This document shows, in pieces, positions 1 to 10,069 of a stretch of 48,659 nt of DNA. The notes under the pieces are model-generated. The model had not been told where the DNA came from, made no database searches, and saw only the letters and a list, made by a program, of their open reading frames with translations. Origin of the DNA: Dysgonamonadaceae bacterium. GTDB lineage: Bacteria > Bacteroidota > Bacteroidia > Bacteroidales > Azobacteroidaceae. Within the stretch, counting starts at the first letter, position 1. Each line of letters begins with the position of its first letter. Position numbers and translations under genes: made by a program. The stretch is from assembly GCA_031256775.1 (NCBI GenBank), contig JAIRPX010000107.1, positions 1 to 48,659 on the forward strand, given 5' to 3'.

Positions 1-46
1 CCTTTCCCTGAGCAGCGTAGCTGCGACATCTTTTTTAACAGCAAAT

Positions 47-180
47 TATACTCTGCACGGCATGGTTTTGTGCAACGTCATTGCGAAGGCAAAGCCTGAA
101 GCAATCCAGTACTAAAAAAACTGATAACTAAAAACTGATAACTAATTCTGTATTGCTTCGCTGGCGCTCGCAATGACGAG
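47..180. repeat. Palindromic intergenic element, copy 1 (right end missing)
   Basis: It opens with TATACTCTGCACGG, continues through GTCATTGCGAAGGC and GAAGCAATCCAG, has a filler of CTGATAACTAAAAA units, then returns through the complementary arm ending CAATGACG. Other copies end with a terminal arm CCGTGCANAGTATA, which is absent here. No protein is encoded. The element abuts the 3' end of the CapA/NlpC gene, whose stop lies at 206. A 16-base motif at 11-26 (AGCAGCGTAGCTGC core) recurs inverted at 10164-10179. Confidence 0.75.
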
Positions 181-205
181 ATGCTTTTGCGCTATGTGTT
201 TCGTT

Positions 206-1774
206 CTATGAATTTTCTCCAAAAATCCGCAAACCAGTTACATATCGAGGTTTATAATAAGATGATTTATTGAGTTCATCTATTTTAACTCCGCGCCGAC
301 AAGCATGAATAAACGTAATATTTCCATCTTCGTCGTTAGAGACTACAATACCCACGTGACCAACGCGCTTTGATTTGATATTCCGTCCTTTGAAAAAAAT
401 AAGGTCTCCTGTTTTTAATTCTTCTGCTTCAATTTTTATTCCCTGTTTCACCTGCGTCACACAACTTGAACCGAGCTTATATCCGAAGTTCTTGAACACA
501 AAAGATGTAAATCCTGAACAATCAAATGATTTAGGTCCTTTAGAGCCTCTTCTGTAAGGAAGTCCTATAAATTGTTTTGAGAAATCAATGATTTCATTAA
601 TTTGAGACATTAATTCAGGATCATTCTGGAAATCAATTGAATATGTATAATTTTCGGTAATATCAAATGAATTGTTATCAGGACAAAACGCAGTATCCTT
701 TGTTTTTGCATCCCGTCTTTCTATCAATCCGTCGCTGGAAATAATCAGATTGGTTTGGGGAAAATCCAATTCCGTAAGTCGCTTTATTTCTTTTGCAGCC
801 AAGTGGTTACTGTCTTTGAAGGGTCCGGTTTTGTCTTTTTGGAGACATGAATATATTTGTCCTTTAACAAATTTTCCCTTTTTATCGGTAAATACTTTTA
901 CAATCGGAGCATATCCGCTGACGCCGTTGATATTAACGTCACCTGCCGTGCAAAAATTACCCATACTGTAAATGATAAAACGGTCGTTATACAATTCGGC
1001 AGCACGCACGACGTGAGGTCCGTGACCGAAAACAATGTCTGCTCCTGCGTCAACCACTGCATGAGCAAACTCATACACATTTCCCCTGTTTTCTCCATAA
1101 AACGATTCGGGTTTTCGTGTCACGCGGTTATGCGCCTTGCCTTCAGCTCCGCCGTGAAAAGAAACAATCACTATGTCACATTCGGCTTTCAATTTAGAAA
1201 CAAGTTTTTTTGCAAGAGGTATATTTGTAATCTTAATTGTACCCGTGTTAGGAGCAAAACCGCAAAATCCGTATTTAACACCGTTAATTTCAAAGGTTGA
1301 AGTTTCGCATCCTTCCAAACCAGCATAATACAACCCCGCTTCTTTTAGCACTTTAACAGTATTATTCCGTCCCTGCGTTCCAAAATCGCCCATGTGATTA
1401 TTGGCAATGTTCATTAAGTCGTAGCCAGCATCTACCAGATAATTAACATATCTGTCGGGCATACGAAAATAATAGCATCCGCTTTTACAGGACTTAACAT
1501 TTCCGCCTTCGTTTAAAAAGCATCCTTCCAGATTTCCAAAAGTAACATCAGCGTCGCGCAGTATATCATTTACGTTCTTGAAAAGGTCTTTTCCATCGTT
1601 AGGAGGCAGTTTGGCAGCAGTTGGATAATTAGAGCCAAGCATAATATCTCCTGTTCCTATAACAGATATAATGTCATTTTCCTTTTGTATTTCCTGTGAA
1701 AAAACAGATAAAATAGTAAGAGGCAGTATCACTGCCATAAGTATTGCTTTAAGTAATAATTTTAAGTTTTTCAT
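206..1774 (-). CDS. Exported CapA-like (PGA_cap) phosphoesterase-fold protein fused to an NlpC/P60 peptidase
   Basis: The 522-residue product has a signal peptide (about residues 1-26, ending SVFS). Residues about 36-290 form a CapA/PgsA-type metallophosphoesterase-like domain, with GDIMLGSNYP (42-51), NLEG (81-84), NNHMGDFG (125-132), SFHGGAEG (205-212) and GHGPHV (250-255). Residues about 395-515 form an NlpC/P60 cysteine peptidase with Cys419 in DCSGF, His473 in GHVGIV and His490 in FIHA, the expected triad. The family knowledge is that CapA domains occur in poly-gamma-glutamate synthesis loci and that NlpC/P60 enzymes cut peptidoglycan stem peptides, usually gamma-D-Glu-diamino acid bonds. 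A periplasmic or surface role on gamma-glutamyl bonds is inferred. It is monocistronic, with its own promoter about 25 bp upstream of the ATG. Confidence 0.88.
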   Translation of the reverse strand: MKNLKLLLKAILMAVILPLTILSVFSQEIQKENDIISVIGTGDIMLGSNYPTAAKLPPNDGKDLFKNVNDILRDADVTFGNLEGCFLNEGGNVKSCKSGCYYFRMPDRYVNYLVDAGYDLMNIANNHMGDFGTQGRNNTVKVLKEAGLYYAGLEGCETSTFEINGVKYGFCGFAPNTGTIKITNIPLAKKLVSKLKAECDIVIVSFHGGAEGKAHNRVTRKPESFYGENRGNVYEFAHAVVDAGADIVFGHGPHVVRAAELYNDRFIIYSMGNFCTAGDVNINGVSGYAPIVKVFTDKKGKFVKGQIYSCLQKDKTGPFKDSNHLAAKEIKRLTELDFPQTNLIISSDGLIERRDAKTKDTAFCPDNNSFDITENYTYSIDFQNDPELMSQINEIIDFSKQFIGLPYRRGSKGPKSFDCSGFTSFVFKNFGYKLGSSCVTQVKQGIKIEAEELKTGDLIFFKGRNIKSKRVGHVGIVVSNDEDGNITFIHACRRGVKIDELNKSSYYKPRYVTGLRIFGENS

Positions 1775-1798
1775 ACTGTAAATCTTGAAAAAATGTTG

Positions 1799-1830
1799 GC
1801 AAAGTTACGGTAATGAATTGAATTTACAAA
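1799..1830 (-). promoter_or_regulatory. Bacteroidetes-type promoter of the CapA/NlpC gene
   Basis: On the minus strand TAACTTTGC (1799-1807) matches the Bacteroidetes -7 consensus TAnnTTTGC. A TTTG -33 box (1827-1830) stands exactly 19 bp upstream. The predicted transcript start is about 20 nt before the ATG at 1774. This is the best-formed promoter in the window. Confidence 0.75.
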
Positions 1831-1899
1831 AAATTTAACTGATTTTTAGTTTTTAGTTATACGTTATATGTTGCATAAAATTAAACTGCGTAAAGTATG

Positions 1900-1988
1900 G
1901 AAGTTAGACGAAGTTAAACGAATGGAGAATAGAAGTTAGACGAAGTTAAATGAATGGAGAATAGAAGTTAGACGAAGTTAAAGGAATG
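1900..1988. repeat. 32-bp tandem repeat array, first block (about 3 units)
   Basis: Units of 32 bp start at 1900, 1932 and 1964, each beginning GAAGTTAGACGAAGTTAAA and followed by GAATGGAGAATA. The base after the AAA varies between units (C, T, G). The array is preceded by a lone right-end arm of the palindromic element (about 1869-1899, TTAAACTGCGTAAAGTATGG). No coding function is evident. From 1831 to 1868 I see nothing specific. Confidence 0.85.
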
Positions 1989-2130
1989 GTTTTGTGCATC
2001 GTCATTGCGAAGGCGAAGCCTGAAGCAATCCAGCATTAAAAACTGAAAACTAATTACTGAAAACTAATTACTGGATTGCTTCGCTAACGCTCGCAATGAC
2101 GTTACATAAAATTAAACTGCGTAAAGTATG
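1986..2130. repeat. Palindromic intergenic element, copy 2, between the two 32-bp arrays
   Basis: The left arm TGGTTTTGTGCATCGTCATT runs into GAAGCAATCCAG. The filler is CTGAAAACTAATTA. The right arm runs from CTGGATTGCTTCGCTAACG through CAATGACGTTACATAAAATT to CTGCGTAAAGTATGG. Its right end is almost identical to the lone arm at 1869-1899, and both are followed directly by the 32-bp array. This suggests that arm plus array was duplicated as a block. Confidence 0.8.
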
Positions 2131-2261
2131 GAAGTTAGACGAAGTTAAAGGAATGGAGAATAGAAGTTAGACGAAGCTAAAAGAATGGAGAATGAAAGTT
2201 AGACAAAGCTAAAAGAATGGAGAATGAAAGTTAGACGAAGTTAAAAGAATAGAGAATAGAA
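2131..2261. repeat. 32-bp tandem repeat array, second block (about 4 units)
   Basis: Units start at 2131, 2163, 2195 and 2227 with the same 32-bp period as 1900-1988 but more divergence (GAAGCTAAAAG, GACAAAGCT variants). The sequence drifts progressively toward the right end. It is noncoding and runs straight into copy 3 of the palindromic element. Confidence 0.85.
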
Positions 2262-2266
2262 GAAGT

Positions 2267-2472
2267 TATACTTTGCACGGTATGGTTTTGTGCATCGTCA
2301 TTGCGAAGGCGAAGCCTGAAGTAATCCAGCATTGAAAACTGAAAACTGAAAACTAATTTCTGAAAACTGAAAACTGAAAACTAATTTCTGAAAACTGAAA
2401 ACTGAAAACTGAAAACTAATTTCTGGATTGCTTCGCAATGACGATGCACAAAACAATTCCGTGCAGAATATA
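2267..2472. repeat. Palindromic intergenic element, copy 3 (both ends present, expanded heptamer loop)
   Basis: It begins TATACTTTGCACGGTATGG and ends CCGTGCAGAATATA, so both terminal arms are present and complementary. The centre holds a heptamer tract of CTGAAAA units (about 2333-2425) broken by CTAATTT spacers, longer than in other copies. It lies about 40 bp upstream of the guaB promoter. A transcript through it could form a very long hairpin. Confidence 0.82.
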
Positions 2473-2512
2473 ACATGAAATAAAGATTTGCGTCTTTTTT
2501 TGATTAATATAG

Positions 2513-2543
2513 TGTGAACTGAAAAAAAAATGATTACATTTGC
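2513..2543 (+). promoter_or_regulatory. Probable guaB promoter
   Basis: TACATTTGC at 2535-2543 matches the Bacteroidetes -7 box TAnnTTTGC. A TGTG motif at 2513-2516 occupies the -33 position, with weak agreement to TTTG. The predicted start leaves a leader of roughly 25 nt before the ATG at 2576. Confidence 0.6.
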
Positions 2544-2563
2544 ACGCAATAAAAAAAAATTAA

Positions 2564-4057
<1,494 letters not shown>

Positions 4058-4168
4058 AATTTATTTTTTCACATAATAAATACAATAATTTATTCCATTG
4101 TTCGTTACTTGTAAACGTAATTATATATCTATTGAAAAAAAAACATTATTTTATTTTGAATTAAGAAT

Positions 4169-6142
4169 ATGAAAAAGTATTTTTATCCTTTCATTCTTGC
4201 GATATTATCAATGGCGGTTTACGCACAGAATAATGATCCCGTTATAATGAAAATAAACGGGAAAGCTATCAGTAAGTCGGAATTTGAATATCTTTACAGC
4301 AAGAATAATAACGAAAATGCCATTGACAAAAAGTCATTTGACGAATATGTCACTCTTTTTAAGAATTTTAAGTTAAAGGTAACAGAAGCGGAAACGCAGG
4401 GTTTGGATACCACTGCTGCTTTCTACAAAGAGTTGGGCGAATACCGCTCACAATTGGCAAAACCCTATTTAACAGCTACTGAGATAGATGATAAATTGAT
4501 GAAAGAGGAATACGAAAGAGGTAAGGATTTGATAGAAATCAGCAACCTTTTGCTTCTTTTCCCTGCTGCTAAAAATTCTCAGTCGCCGCATATTTTTCCG
4601 GCTGATACTTTGGAAACTTATAAAAAAGCGATTCAGATACGCGAAAAATACCTGAAAGGCGAAAAATTTGAAAGCTTAGTTTCGGAATATACCGACGACA
4701 CCAACTACAAGCAAGGCGACAGACCTGGTTACGTAGGCTGGGTTTCAGGATTAAGATTGCCTTCTATGATTTTGGAAAAAGGAATTTACAGTACGCCCGT
4801 AGGACAAATAAGTCAGCCTATCAGAATGAATTACGGATACCATTTGGTAAAAGTACTGGCAAAAAAAGTCGATCCGGGCGAAATTCATGCCGCACACATA
4901 TTGATTTCTCTTCCGAAAGACGCCGATACGGTTGCTGTAGCTGATGCTCTCGCTAAGATCGACACAATTTATACAAAACTGAATAACGGCGTTTCGTTTG
5001 AAGATCTTGCAAAAGAATATTCCGGCGACCCTTCTTCAGCAGCAAGAGGCGGCGATCTGTCATGGTTCGGACAGGGAATGATGATTCCCGAATTTAACAA
5101 TGCCGCTTTTGCCCTGCAAAAAGATGGCGAAATTTCAAAACCGGTGAAAACAGTGTACGGATATCATATCATCAAACTGCTGGGTAAGAGAGCGATTGCG
5201 TCTTATGAAGATAAAAAAGCCGAGTTGCAGGCAAAATTTGAAAAAACAGGTTATTCCGTTGATTTGAATAAACCTGCTATTGAAAAATGGAAAAAAGAAT
5301 ATGGTTTTTCTTCCAATGAAAATGCCTGTAAAGCGCTTATAACTGAGGCTCAAACAGTTTATCCAACCGACAGCGTATTTATTGAAAAATTCGCCGACAG
5401 TAAAGAAGTTTTATATAATATAGGAAATAAATCTTACACAATTGGCGATTTTATCGAATATATCAAACAACAGGGCAAACGTTTTCCATATACACTGTCA
5501 ACAGAAGTATTACAGGATCTACTCAAAAATTATGAATACAGCCTGCTAATGCAAACAGAAGACAAATCGCTGGAAAACAAATATCCTGAATTTAAGAATC
5601 TTGTACGCGAATACCACGAAGGAATCCTGCTGTTTGAAGTCAGCAACAACGAAGTGTGGGCAAAATCATCTTCCGATACGGTTGGACTGAAAAAATTCTT
5701 TGAAGAAAACAAAGCCAAATATGCGTGGAACAAGCCGCATTATAAAGGGTATGTCGTTTTATTGAAGGACGCAAAAGCCAAGAAAAAAATGCAGAAGGAA
5801 ATAGCAAAGCTGGATATGGATGCAGCAGCTCAGTATCTGACCGAACACTACAAAAAAGACGAAAATCCTGTTATAAAGATCGAAAAAGGTTTGTTCGTAC
5901 AGGGTGATAACCAGTATGTTGACGAACTTATTTTCCACGCAGGAAAAGCGACGCTTTCGGAAGGCTTCACCGGTTTCTTCCTGATTGGCAAGTATTTACC
6001 TGACATGCCGGACAGTTATACCGATGTGAGAGGGTTGGTAATTACTGATTATCAAGATTATCTGGAAGAAAAATGGCTGGAAGAACTGAATAAAAAGTAT
6101 CCTGTCATTATCTATGACGATGTGTTGAAAACCGTAAAATAA
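4169..6142 (+). CDS. Periplasmic peptidyl-prolyl isomerase with two parvulin domains
   Basis: This 657-residue exported protein has a signal peptide (about 1-19, ending VYA). A SurA-like helical segment follows (30-115), then two parvulin/PpiC modules: about 118-232, with GYVGWVSG and NYGYHLVKV, and about 238-340, with HAAHILISLP, GGDLSWFGQG and VYGYHIIKLL. The C-terminal 300 residues contain no domain I can name. The family role is chaperoning and proline isomerisation of outer-membrane proteins crossing the periplasm. It is the first of four closely spaced genes (10 bp to the next), all involved in envelope assembly. It resembles SurA/PpiD in function, not E. coli SurA in architecture. Confidence 0.88.
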   Translation: MKKYFYPFILAILSMAVYAQNNDPVIMKINGKAISKSEFEYLYSKNNNENAIDKKSFDEYVTLFKNFKLKVTEAETQGLDTTAAFYKELGEYRSQLAKPYLTATEIDDKLMKEEYERGKDLIEISNLLLLFPAAKNSQSPHIFPADTLETYKKAIQIREKYLKGEKFESLVSEYTDDTNYKQGDRPGYVGWVSGLRLPSMILEKGIYSTPVGQISQPIRMNYGYHLVKVLAKKVDPGEIHAAHILISLPKDADTVAVADALAKIDTIYTKLNNGVSFEDLAKEYSGDPSSAARGGDLSWFGQGMMIPEFNNAAFALQKDGEISKPVKTVYGYHIIKLLGKRAIASYEDKKAELQAKFEKTGYSVDLNKPAIEKWKKEYGFSSNENACKALITEAQTVYPTDSVFIEKFADSKEVLYNIGNKSYTIGDFIEYIKQQGKRFPYTLSTEVLQDLLKNYEYSLLMQTEDKSLENKYPEFKNLVREYHEGILLFEVSNNEVWAKSSSDTVGLKKFFEENKAKYAWNKPHYKGYVVLLKDAKAKKKMQKEIAKLDMDAAAQYLTEHYKKDENPVIKIEKGLFVQGDNQYVDELIFHAGKATLSEGFTGFFLIGKYLPDMPDSYTDVRGLVITDYQDYLEEKWLEELNKKYPVIIYDDVLKTVK

Positions 6143-6152
6143 TAAGCCTTTT

Positions 6153-7001
6153 ATGAGGGTAATTTCTTCAATATTAGCTGTTTTATTTTTATTCTCGGTT
6201 GCCTGCTCCAGAGATTTGGAAAAGGAAGTTGTATATATTGTCAAAGTCAATAACGAGGCGCTGACAAAAGAGGAATTAAACGCCAATATACCTCCCGCTT
6301 TAAGTCCTGAAGACAGTATCGTGGCGGCGGAACATTATATTCATACATGGATTAACAATATTCTCATGTACGACGTTGCTGCTAAAAATATTGCCGACAA
6401 GAAAAATATAGAACAGTTAGTGAATAATTACCGGCAATCGCTTACTATCTATCAGTATAAGGAACAGTTAATCAGCGAAAAACTGTCGAAAGAGATAGAT
6501 AATCAGTCGCAGTTTGATTACTACGAAGCGAATAAGGATAAATTCAAGATAGACAGACCCTTAATAAAGGGTCTGTTTTTAAGAATACCTCATAACGCTC
6601 CACAAATTGACAAGGTAAAGGTTTGGTACAAAACAATTTCGCCAACCAATATTTCAAATATTGAAAATTATTGCGTCAGAAATGCGGTAGAATATGGCTA
6701 TTTTGTTGATAATTGGGTTGATTTCAATGAATTGACGCTTACATGGCCTGAAAATTACAGGAATCAGAGCGATATTGTAAAATTGAATAAATACATTGAA
6801 CAGCAAGACAGTAAGTATTATTATCTATTGCATATAACAGCTTACCTGTTACCTGGCGACAACGCTCCTTTTGAGTATGCAAAGCCAACCATCAAGGAAA
6901 TTTTGATTAATCAGCAAAAGATTGATTTTCTAAATAAAATAGAAGAAGATTTATATCGTAAAGCATTGGATAAAGGCAATATAACATTTTATGAAGAGTG
7001 A
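6153..7001 (+). CDS. SurA-N-like lipoprotein without a recognisable isomerase domain
   Basis: The 282-residue product begins with a lipoprotein signal, lipobox SVAC with Cys18. After it come VNNEALTKEELNANIP and helical segments that resemble the SurA/PpiC N-terminal chaperone domain (about 28-120). No parvulin signature (GYH, GGDL) is visible, so isomerase activity is unlikely. The position between two parvulin genes (10 bp after the first, 40 bp before the chosen start of surA) suggests a helper chaperone of the same outer-membrane protein pathway. That function is inference from context and weak similarity. Confidence 0.7.
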   Translation: MRVISSILAVLFLFSVACSRDLEKEVVYIVKVNNEALTKEELNANIPPALSPEDSIVAAEHYIHTWINNILMYDVAAKNIADKKNIEQLVNNYRQSLTIYQYKEQLISEKLSKEIDNQSQFDYYEANKDKFKIDRPLIKGLFLRIPHNAPQIDKVKVWYKTISPTNISNIENYCVRNAVEYGYFVDNWVDFNELTLTWPENYRNQSDIVKLNKYIEQQDSKYYYLLHITAYLLPGDNAPFEYAKPTIKEILINQQKIDFLNKIEEDLYRKALDKGNITFYEE

Positions 7002-7041
7002 ACGGCAAAATAAACAGGTTGTTCACATAAAAATAAATAAC

Positions 7042-8418
7042 ATGAAGAAGTTTTTCTTTTTATTAATTGTTTTGGCTGTATTTAGAAAAGAAACGGCAGT
7101 GCAGGCGCAAGACAATATTATTGATGAAGTGGTTTGGGTCGTCGGCGATGACGCCATACTCCGTTCAGATGTTGAAAACTATCGCTTGCAAATGCAGGAT
7201 AGCGGCGAAAAACTAAAAGGCGATCCATATTGTATCATTCCGGAACAGATGGCAATCCAAAAACTGTTTTTGCACCAGGCAAAGTTAGACAGTATCGAAG
7301 CTCCTGAAAATAGAGTTCTTATGGAGGTAGAATCGAGAATTAATCTTGCCATAAACAGGGTAGGTTCTAAGGAAAAATTTGAAGAATATTATCAGAAGAC
7401 CATTTCATCCCTCAGGGAAGATTTGAAACAAACCCTTCGAGAACAGCTAATGGTTCAAAGTGTACAGCAAAAATTGGTTGGCGACATTAAAATTACTCCG
7501 GCTGAGGTACGCGCTTTCTTTAACAGGATTCCCATCGACAGTCTTCCTTTTATTCCAACTTCTGTAGAAGTACAGATAGTCACGCTGGAGCCTCAAATTT
7601 CTTTAGCAGAAATAGACGACGTAAAGCAGCGACTGAGAGATTATACCGAACAGGCAAATTCCGGAAAACGTGAATTTTCTTCTTTAGCCCGTTTGTGGTC
7701 GGAAGATTCGGAATCGGCAAAACGCGGCGGCGAACTCGGATTTATAGGGAAAGGCATGTTAGACCCTAAATTTGCTGAGGTTGCATTTGAAATGAACGAG
7801 CCGAAAAAGATTTCGCGAATTGTGGAAACAGAATATGGCTACCATATTATTCAGTTAATCGAAAAGCGCGGCGACAGAATCAATGTCCGCCATATTTTGC
7901 TTCGTCCCAAAGTATCGAATGAAGAATTAGACGAGGCGCGATTGAGACTGGATTCTATCAAGACGGATATTATTGGCGGTAAATTTACTTTTGAAGAAGC
8001 AGCTACTTATATTTCAAACGATAAAGATACCCGCTTGAATAAAGGTTTGATGGTCAATCAAAACCGTTCAAACTATTCCGACAGAGTTGGAACATCGCGC
8101 TTTGAGATGGATGAACTTCCTCCTGAAATCGCCAAAGCCGTTTATAACATGAATGTCGGCGATATTTCCCCTGCGTTTTCGATGATTAATTCCAAGCAGA
8201 AAAACGTGGTGGCAATTGTAAAGCTAAAATCGCGAATAGAAGGACATAAGGCAAGTTTATCAGACGATTTCCAGGCAATTAAATCTATGGTAGAAGAGGA
8301 AAAGCGGGAAGAAATACTGGATAAGTGGATTGCAAAAAAAATACAGGACACATATATCCGTATTAACGATAAATGGAAAAATTGCGATTTCAAAATGAAA
8401 GACTGGCTTGTTGACTAA
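7042..8418 (+). CDS. surA: SurA-type periplasmic chaperone and peptidyl-prolyl isomerase
   Basis: With the ATG at 7042 the product is 458 residues and starts directly with a signal peptide (MKKFFFLLIVLAVF, processed near AVQAQ). An in-frame ATG at 6991 would add 17 polar residues ahead of the signal and overlap the previous gene, so I prefer 7042. The SurA N-domain (about 25-165) is followed by parvulin 1 (about 175-276, RGGELGFIGKG and YGYHIIQLIEK) and parvulin 2 (about 280-398, VRHILLRP, NKGLMVNQ). The helical C-terminus closes the chaperone module, as in E. coli SurA. It escorts outer-membrane proteins to the BAM complex. The last 11 bases overlap the next gene. Confidence 0.9.
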   Translation: MKKFFFLLIVLAVFRKETAVQAQDNIIDEVVWVVGDDAILRSDVENYRLQMQDSGEKLKGDPYCIIPEQMAIQKLFLHQAKLDSIEAPENRVLMEVESRINLAINRVGSKEKFEEYYQKTISSLREDLKQTLREQLMVQSVQQKLVGDIKITPAEVRAFFNRIPIDSLPFIPTSVEVQIVTLEPQISLAEIDDVKQRLRDYTEQANSGKREFSSLARLWSEDSESAKRGGELGFIGKGMLDPKFAEVAFEMNEPKKISRIVETEYGYHIIQLIEKRGDRINVRHILLRPKVSNEELDEARLRLDSIKTDIIGGKFTFEEAATYISNDKDTRLNKGLMVNQNRSNYSDRVGTSRFEMDELPPEIAKAVYNMNVGDISPAFSMINSKQKNVVAIVKLKSRIEGHKASLSDDFQAIKSMVEEEKREEILDKWIAKKIQDTYIRINDKWKNCDFKMKDWLVD

Positions 8419-9997
8419 ATTTCCTAAAACCCTGCTTTTTTTTCTGCTATTCATTGCTTTCGTAATTACGGGAATGCAGCAGAACAATCCTTCCAAGAAG
8501 GAACCGACCCGTATTGATCACGAACATGCCGATTCGATTGTATTTGAAAGAGATAACAATCCTGATGTTTATGTATTCATGGGCGACGTTATTTTCCGCC
8601 ACGACAGCACATATATGTATTGCGACAGCGCATACTTATATTCATTAAGCAATACGCTGGAAGCTTTCAGTAACGTACGCATAGAGCAGGGCGACACTTT
8701 GTTTATCTATGGCGATTATCTTGTGTATGAAGGAAATATAAGCCTGGCGAAAATGCGCGAAAATGTCAGAATGGAAAACAATAGCCTGACTTTGTTTACT
8801 GATAATTTCGACTTCGACAGAATAAAAAATATCGGATATTTCTTTGATGGCGGTATGCTGGTTGATTCGGTCAATGAATTGACTTCCGTTTACGGGCAAT
8901 ATTCGCCAGCCACAAAACTGGCAACTTTCAGGGAAAAAGTAAACCTTCAAAATCCGCAGTTTTTATTAACGTCTGATACTCTGGTTTATAATACAGTAAA
9001 TAAGGTAGCAAATATTGTTGGTCCTACTGTTGTTGAATCCGATAGCGGAATAATTTATTCCGATTTGGGCTGGTACAATACGATTACTGATGAAGCCATG
9101 TTGTATAACCGTTCAACAGTTGTGAGCAAAGACCGCACAAAAACCATTACTGCCGATTCATTGTTTTACAACCGTCAAACGGGATTTGGGGAGGCTTTCG
9201 ACAACATGGTCATAAACGATACGGCTAAAAAAATAATTTTAACGGGAAACTATGGCTATTACGACCAGGTAAAGGATTATGCTTTTGCTACCGATTCTGC
9301 TCAGGCAATTGAATATTCCCAGCCTGATTCGATGTTCATTCATGCCGATACAATCCTGCTGCATACGATTGGCGTCGAAAGAGAAATAAAAGCTTACTAT
9401 GGAGTTCGTTTTTATCGTGTTGATTTACAGGGTCTCTGCGATTCCATGCAAATCAACACGATAGATTCAGTCCTGTGTCTTTACAAAAATCCTGTCCTTT
9501 GGAATACAGGTTACCAGCTGACCGGCGACACAATGCATATTATATTTAACGACAGTACTCTTGAAAGAATCAACGTTCTGAATTATGCTTTTTCGATAGA
9601 AGAAAAAGATACTACTTTCTATAACCAGATGAAAGGCAAGAACTTGTATGCCTATTTCACGGCTGGAGAATTGAATTTGATTGAAGTTCAGGGTAATGCC
9701 GAATCTATTTATTACCCGATAGACGAAGACGGTGTGTCATTTATTGGACAAAACAGGACAGAGAGCAGTTTTATGACTATTTACGTGCGCAATCGCCAGC
9801 CGGTTAAAATTGTTTGGTATCCATCGCCAAAGGCAGAAACGCTTCCAATCCCTGACTTGAATCCCGAAAAAAAATATTTGAAAGACTTTGTGGATTATAA
9901 TTATATCCGCCCAAAAAGTAAAGAAGATATTTTCACAAAAACGGTTAGGAAAAAAGAAGATATTCCGCCACCCAGACGAAAGAAAAAGAACCGGTAG
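8408..9997 (+). CDS. OstA/LptA-like exported protein, probable LPS-transport component
   Basis: The 529-residue protein has a signal peptide (about 1-22) and repeating OstA/LptA-like beta strands (about 40-330) with units such as YMYCDSAYLY, GDTLFIYGDYLVYEG, TSDTLVYNTV and TADSLFYN. These fit the OstA_2 family of Bacteroidetes, thought to bridge lipopolysaccharide across the periplasm. The C-terminus is strongly basic (PPPRRKKKNR). It overlaps surA by 11 bases, which implies translational coupling. Initiation must be TTG (8408 or 8411): an in-frame TGA lies at 8396-8398 and no ATG precedes the signal peptide. Confidence 0.85.
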   Translation: MLTKFPKTLLFFLLFIAFVITGMQQNNPSKKEPTRIDHEHADSIVFERDNNPDVYVFMGDVIFRHDSTYMYCDSAYLYSLSNTLEAFSNVRIEQGDTLFIYGDYLVYEGNISLAKMRENVRMENNSLTLFTDNFDFDRIKNIGYFFDGGMLVDSVNELTSVYGQYSPATKLATFREKVNLQNPQFLLTSDTLVYNTVNKVANIVGPTVVESDSGIIYSDLGWYNTITDEAMLYNRSTVVSKDRTKTITADSLFYNRQTGFGEAFDNMVINDTAKKIILTGNYGYYDQVKDYAFATDSAQAIEYSQPDSMFIHADTILLHTIGVEREIKAYYGVRFYRVDLQGLCDSMQINTIDSVLCLYKNPVLWNTGYQLTGDTMHIIFNDSTLERINVLNYAFSIEEKDTTFYNQMKGKNLYAYFTAGELNLIEVQGNAESIYYPIDEDGVSFIGQNRTESSFMTIYVRNRQPVKIVWYPSPKAETLPIPDLNPEKKYLKDFVDYNYIRPKSKEDIFTKTVRKKEDIPPPRRKKKNR

Positions 9998-10069
9998 AAA
10001 TTCTTCGCAAAAGCCAGTCTTGTTTGTTTGTCTTTCAAAATTATTTCGTAAATTTCCCCCGTAAATTTT

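Noticed and set aside
857-1300. 147-codon open frame opposite the CapA/NlpC gene
   Set aside because: It lies wholly antisense to a gene with intact catalytic motifs, and its translation has no recognisable domain or signal.
2298-2549. Open frame with repeated SFQFS-type residues
   Set aside because: It is translation of the CTGAAAA heptamer filler of a palindromic element.
6991-7041. Upstream in-frame ATG for surA at 6991
   Set aside because: It would place 17 polar residues before an evident signal peptide and overlap the preceding gene. The ATG at 7042 gives a normal exported protein.
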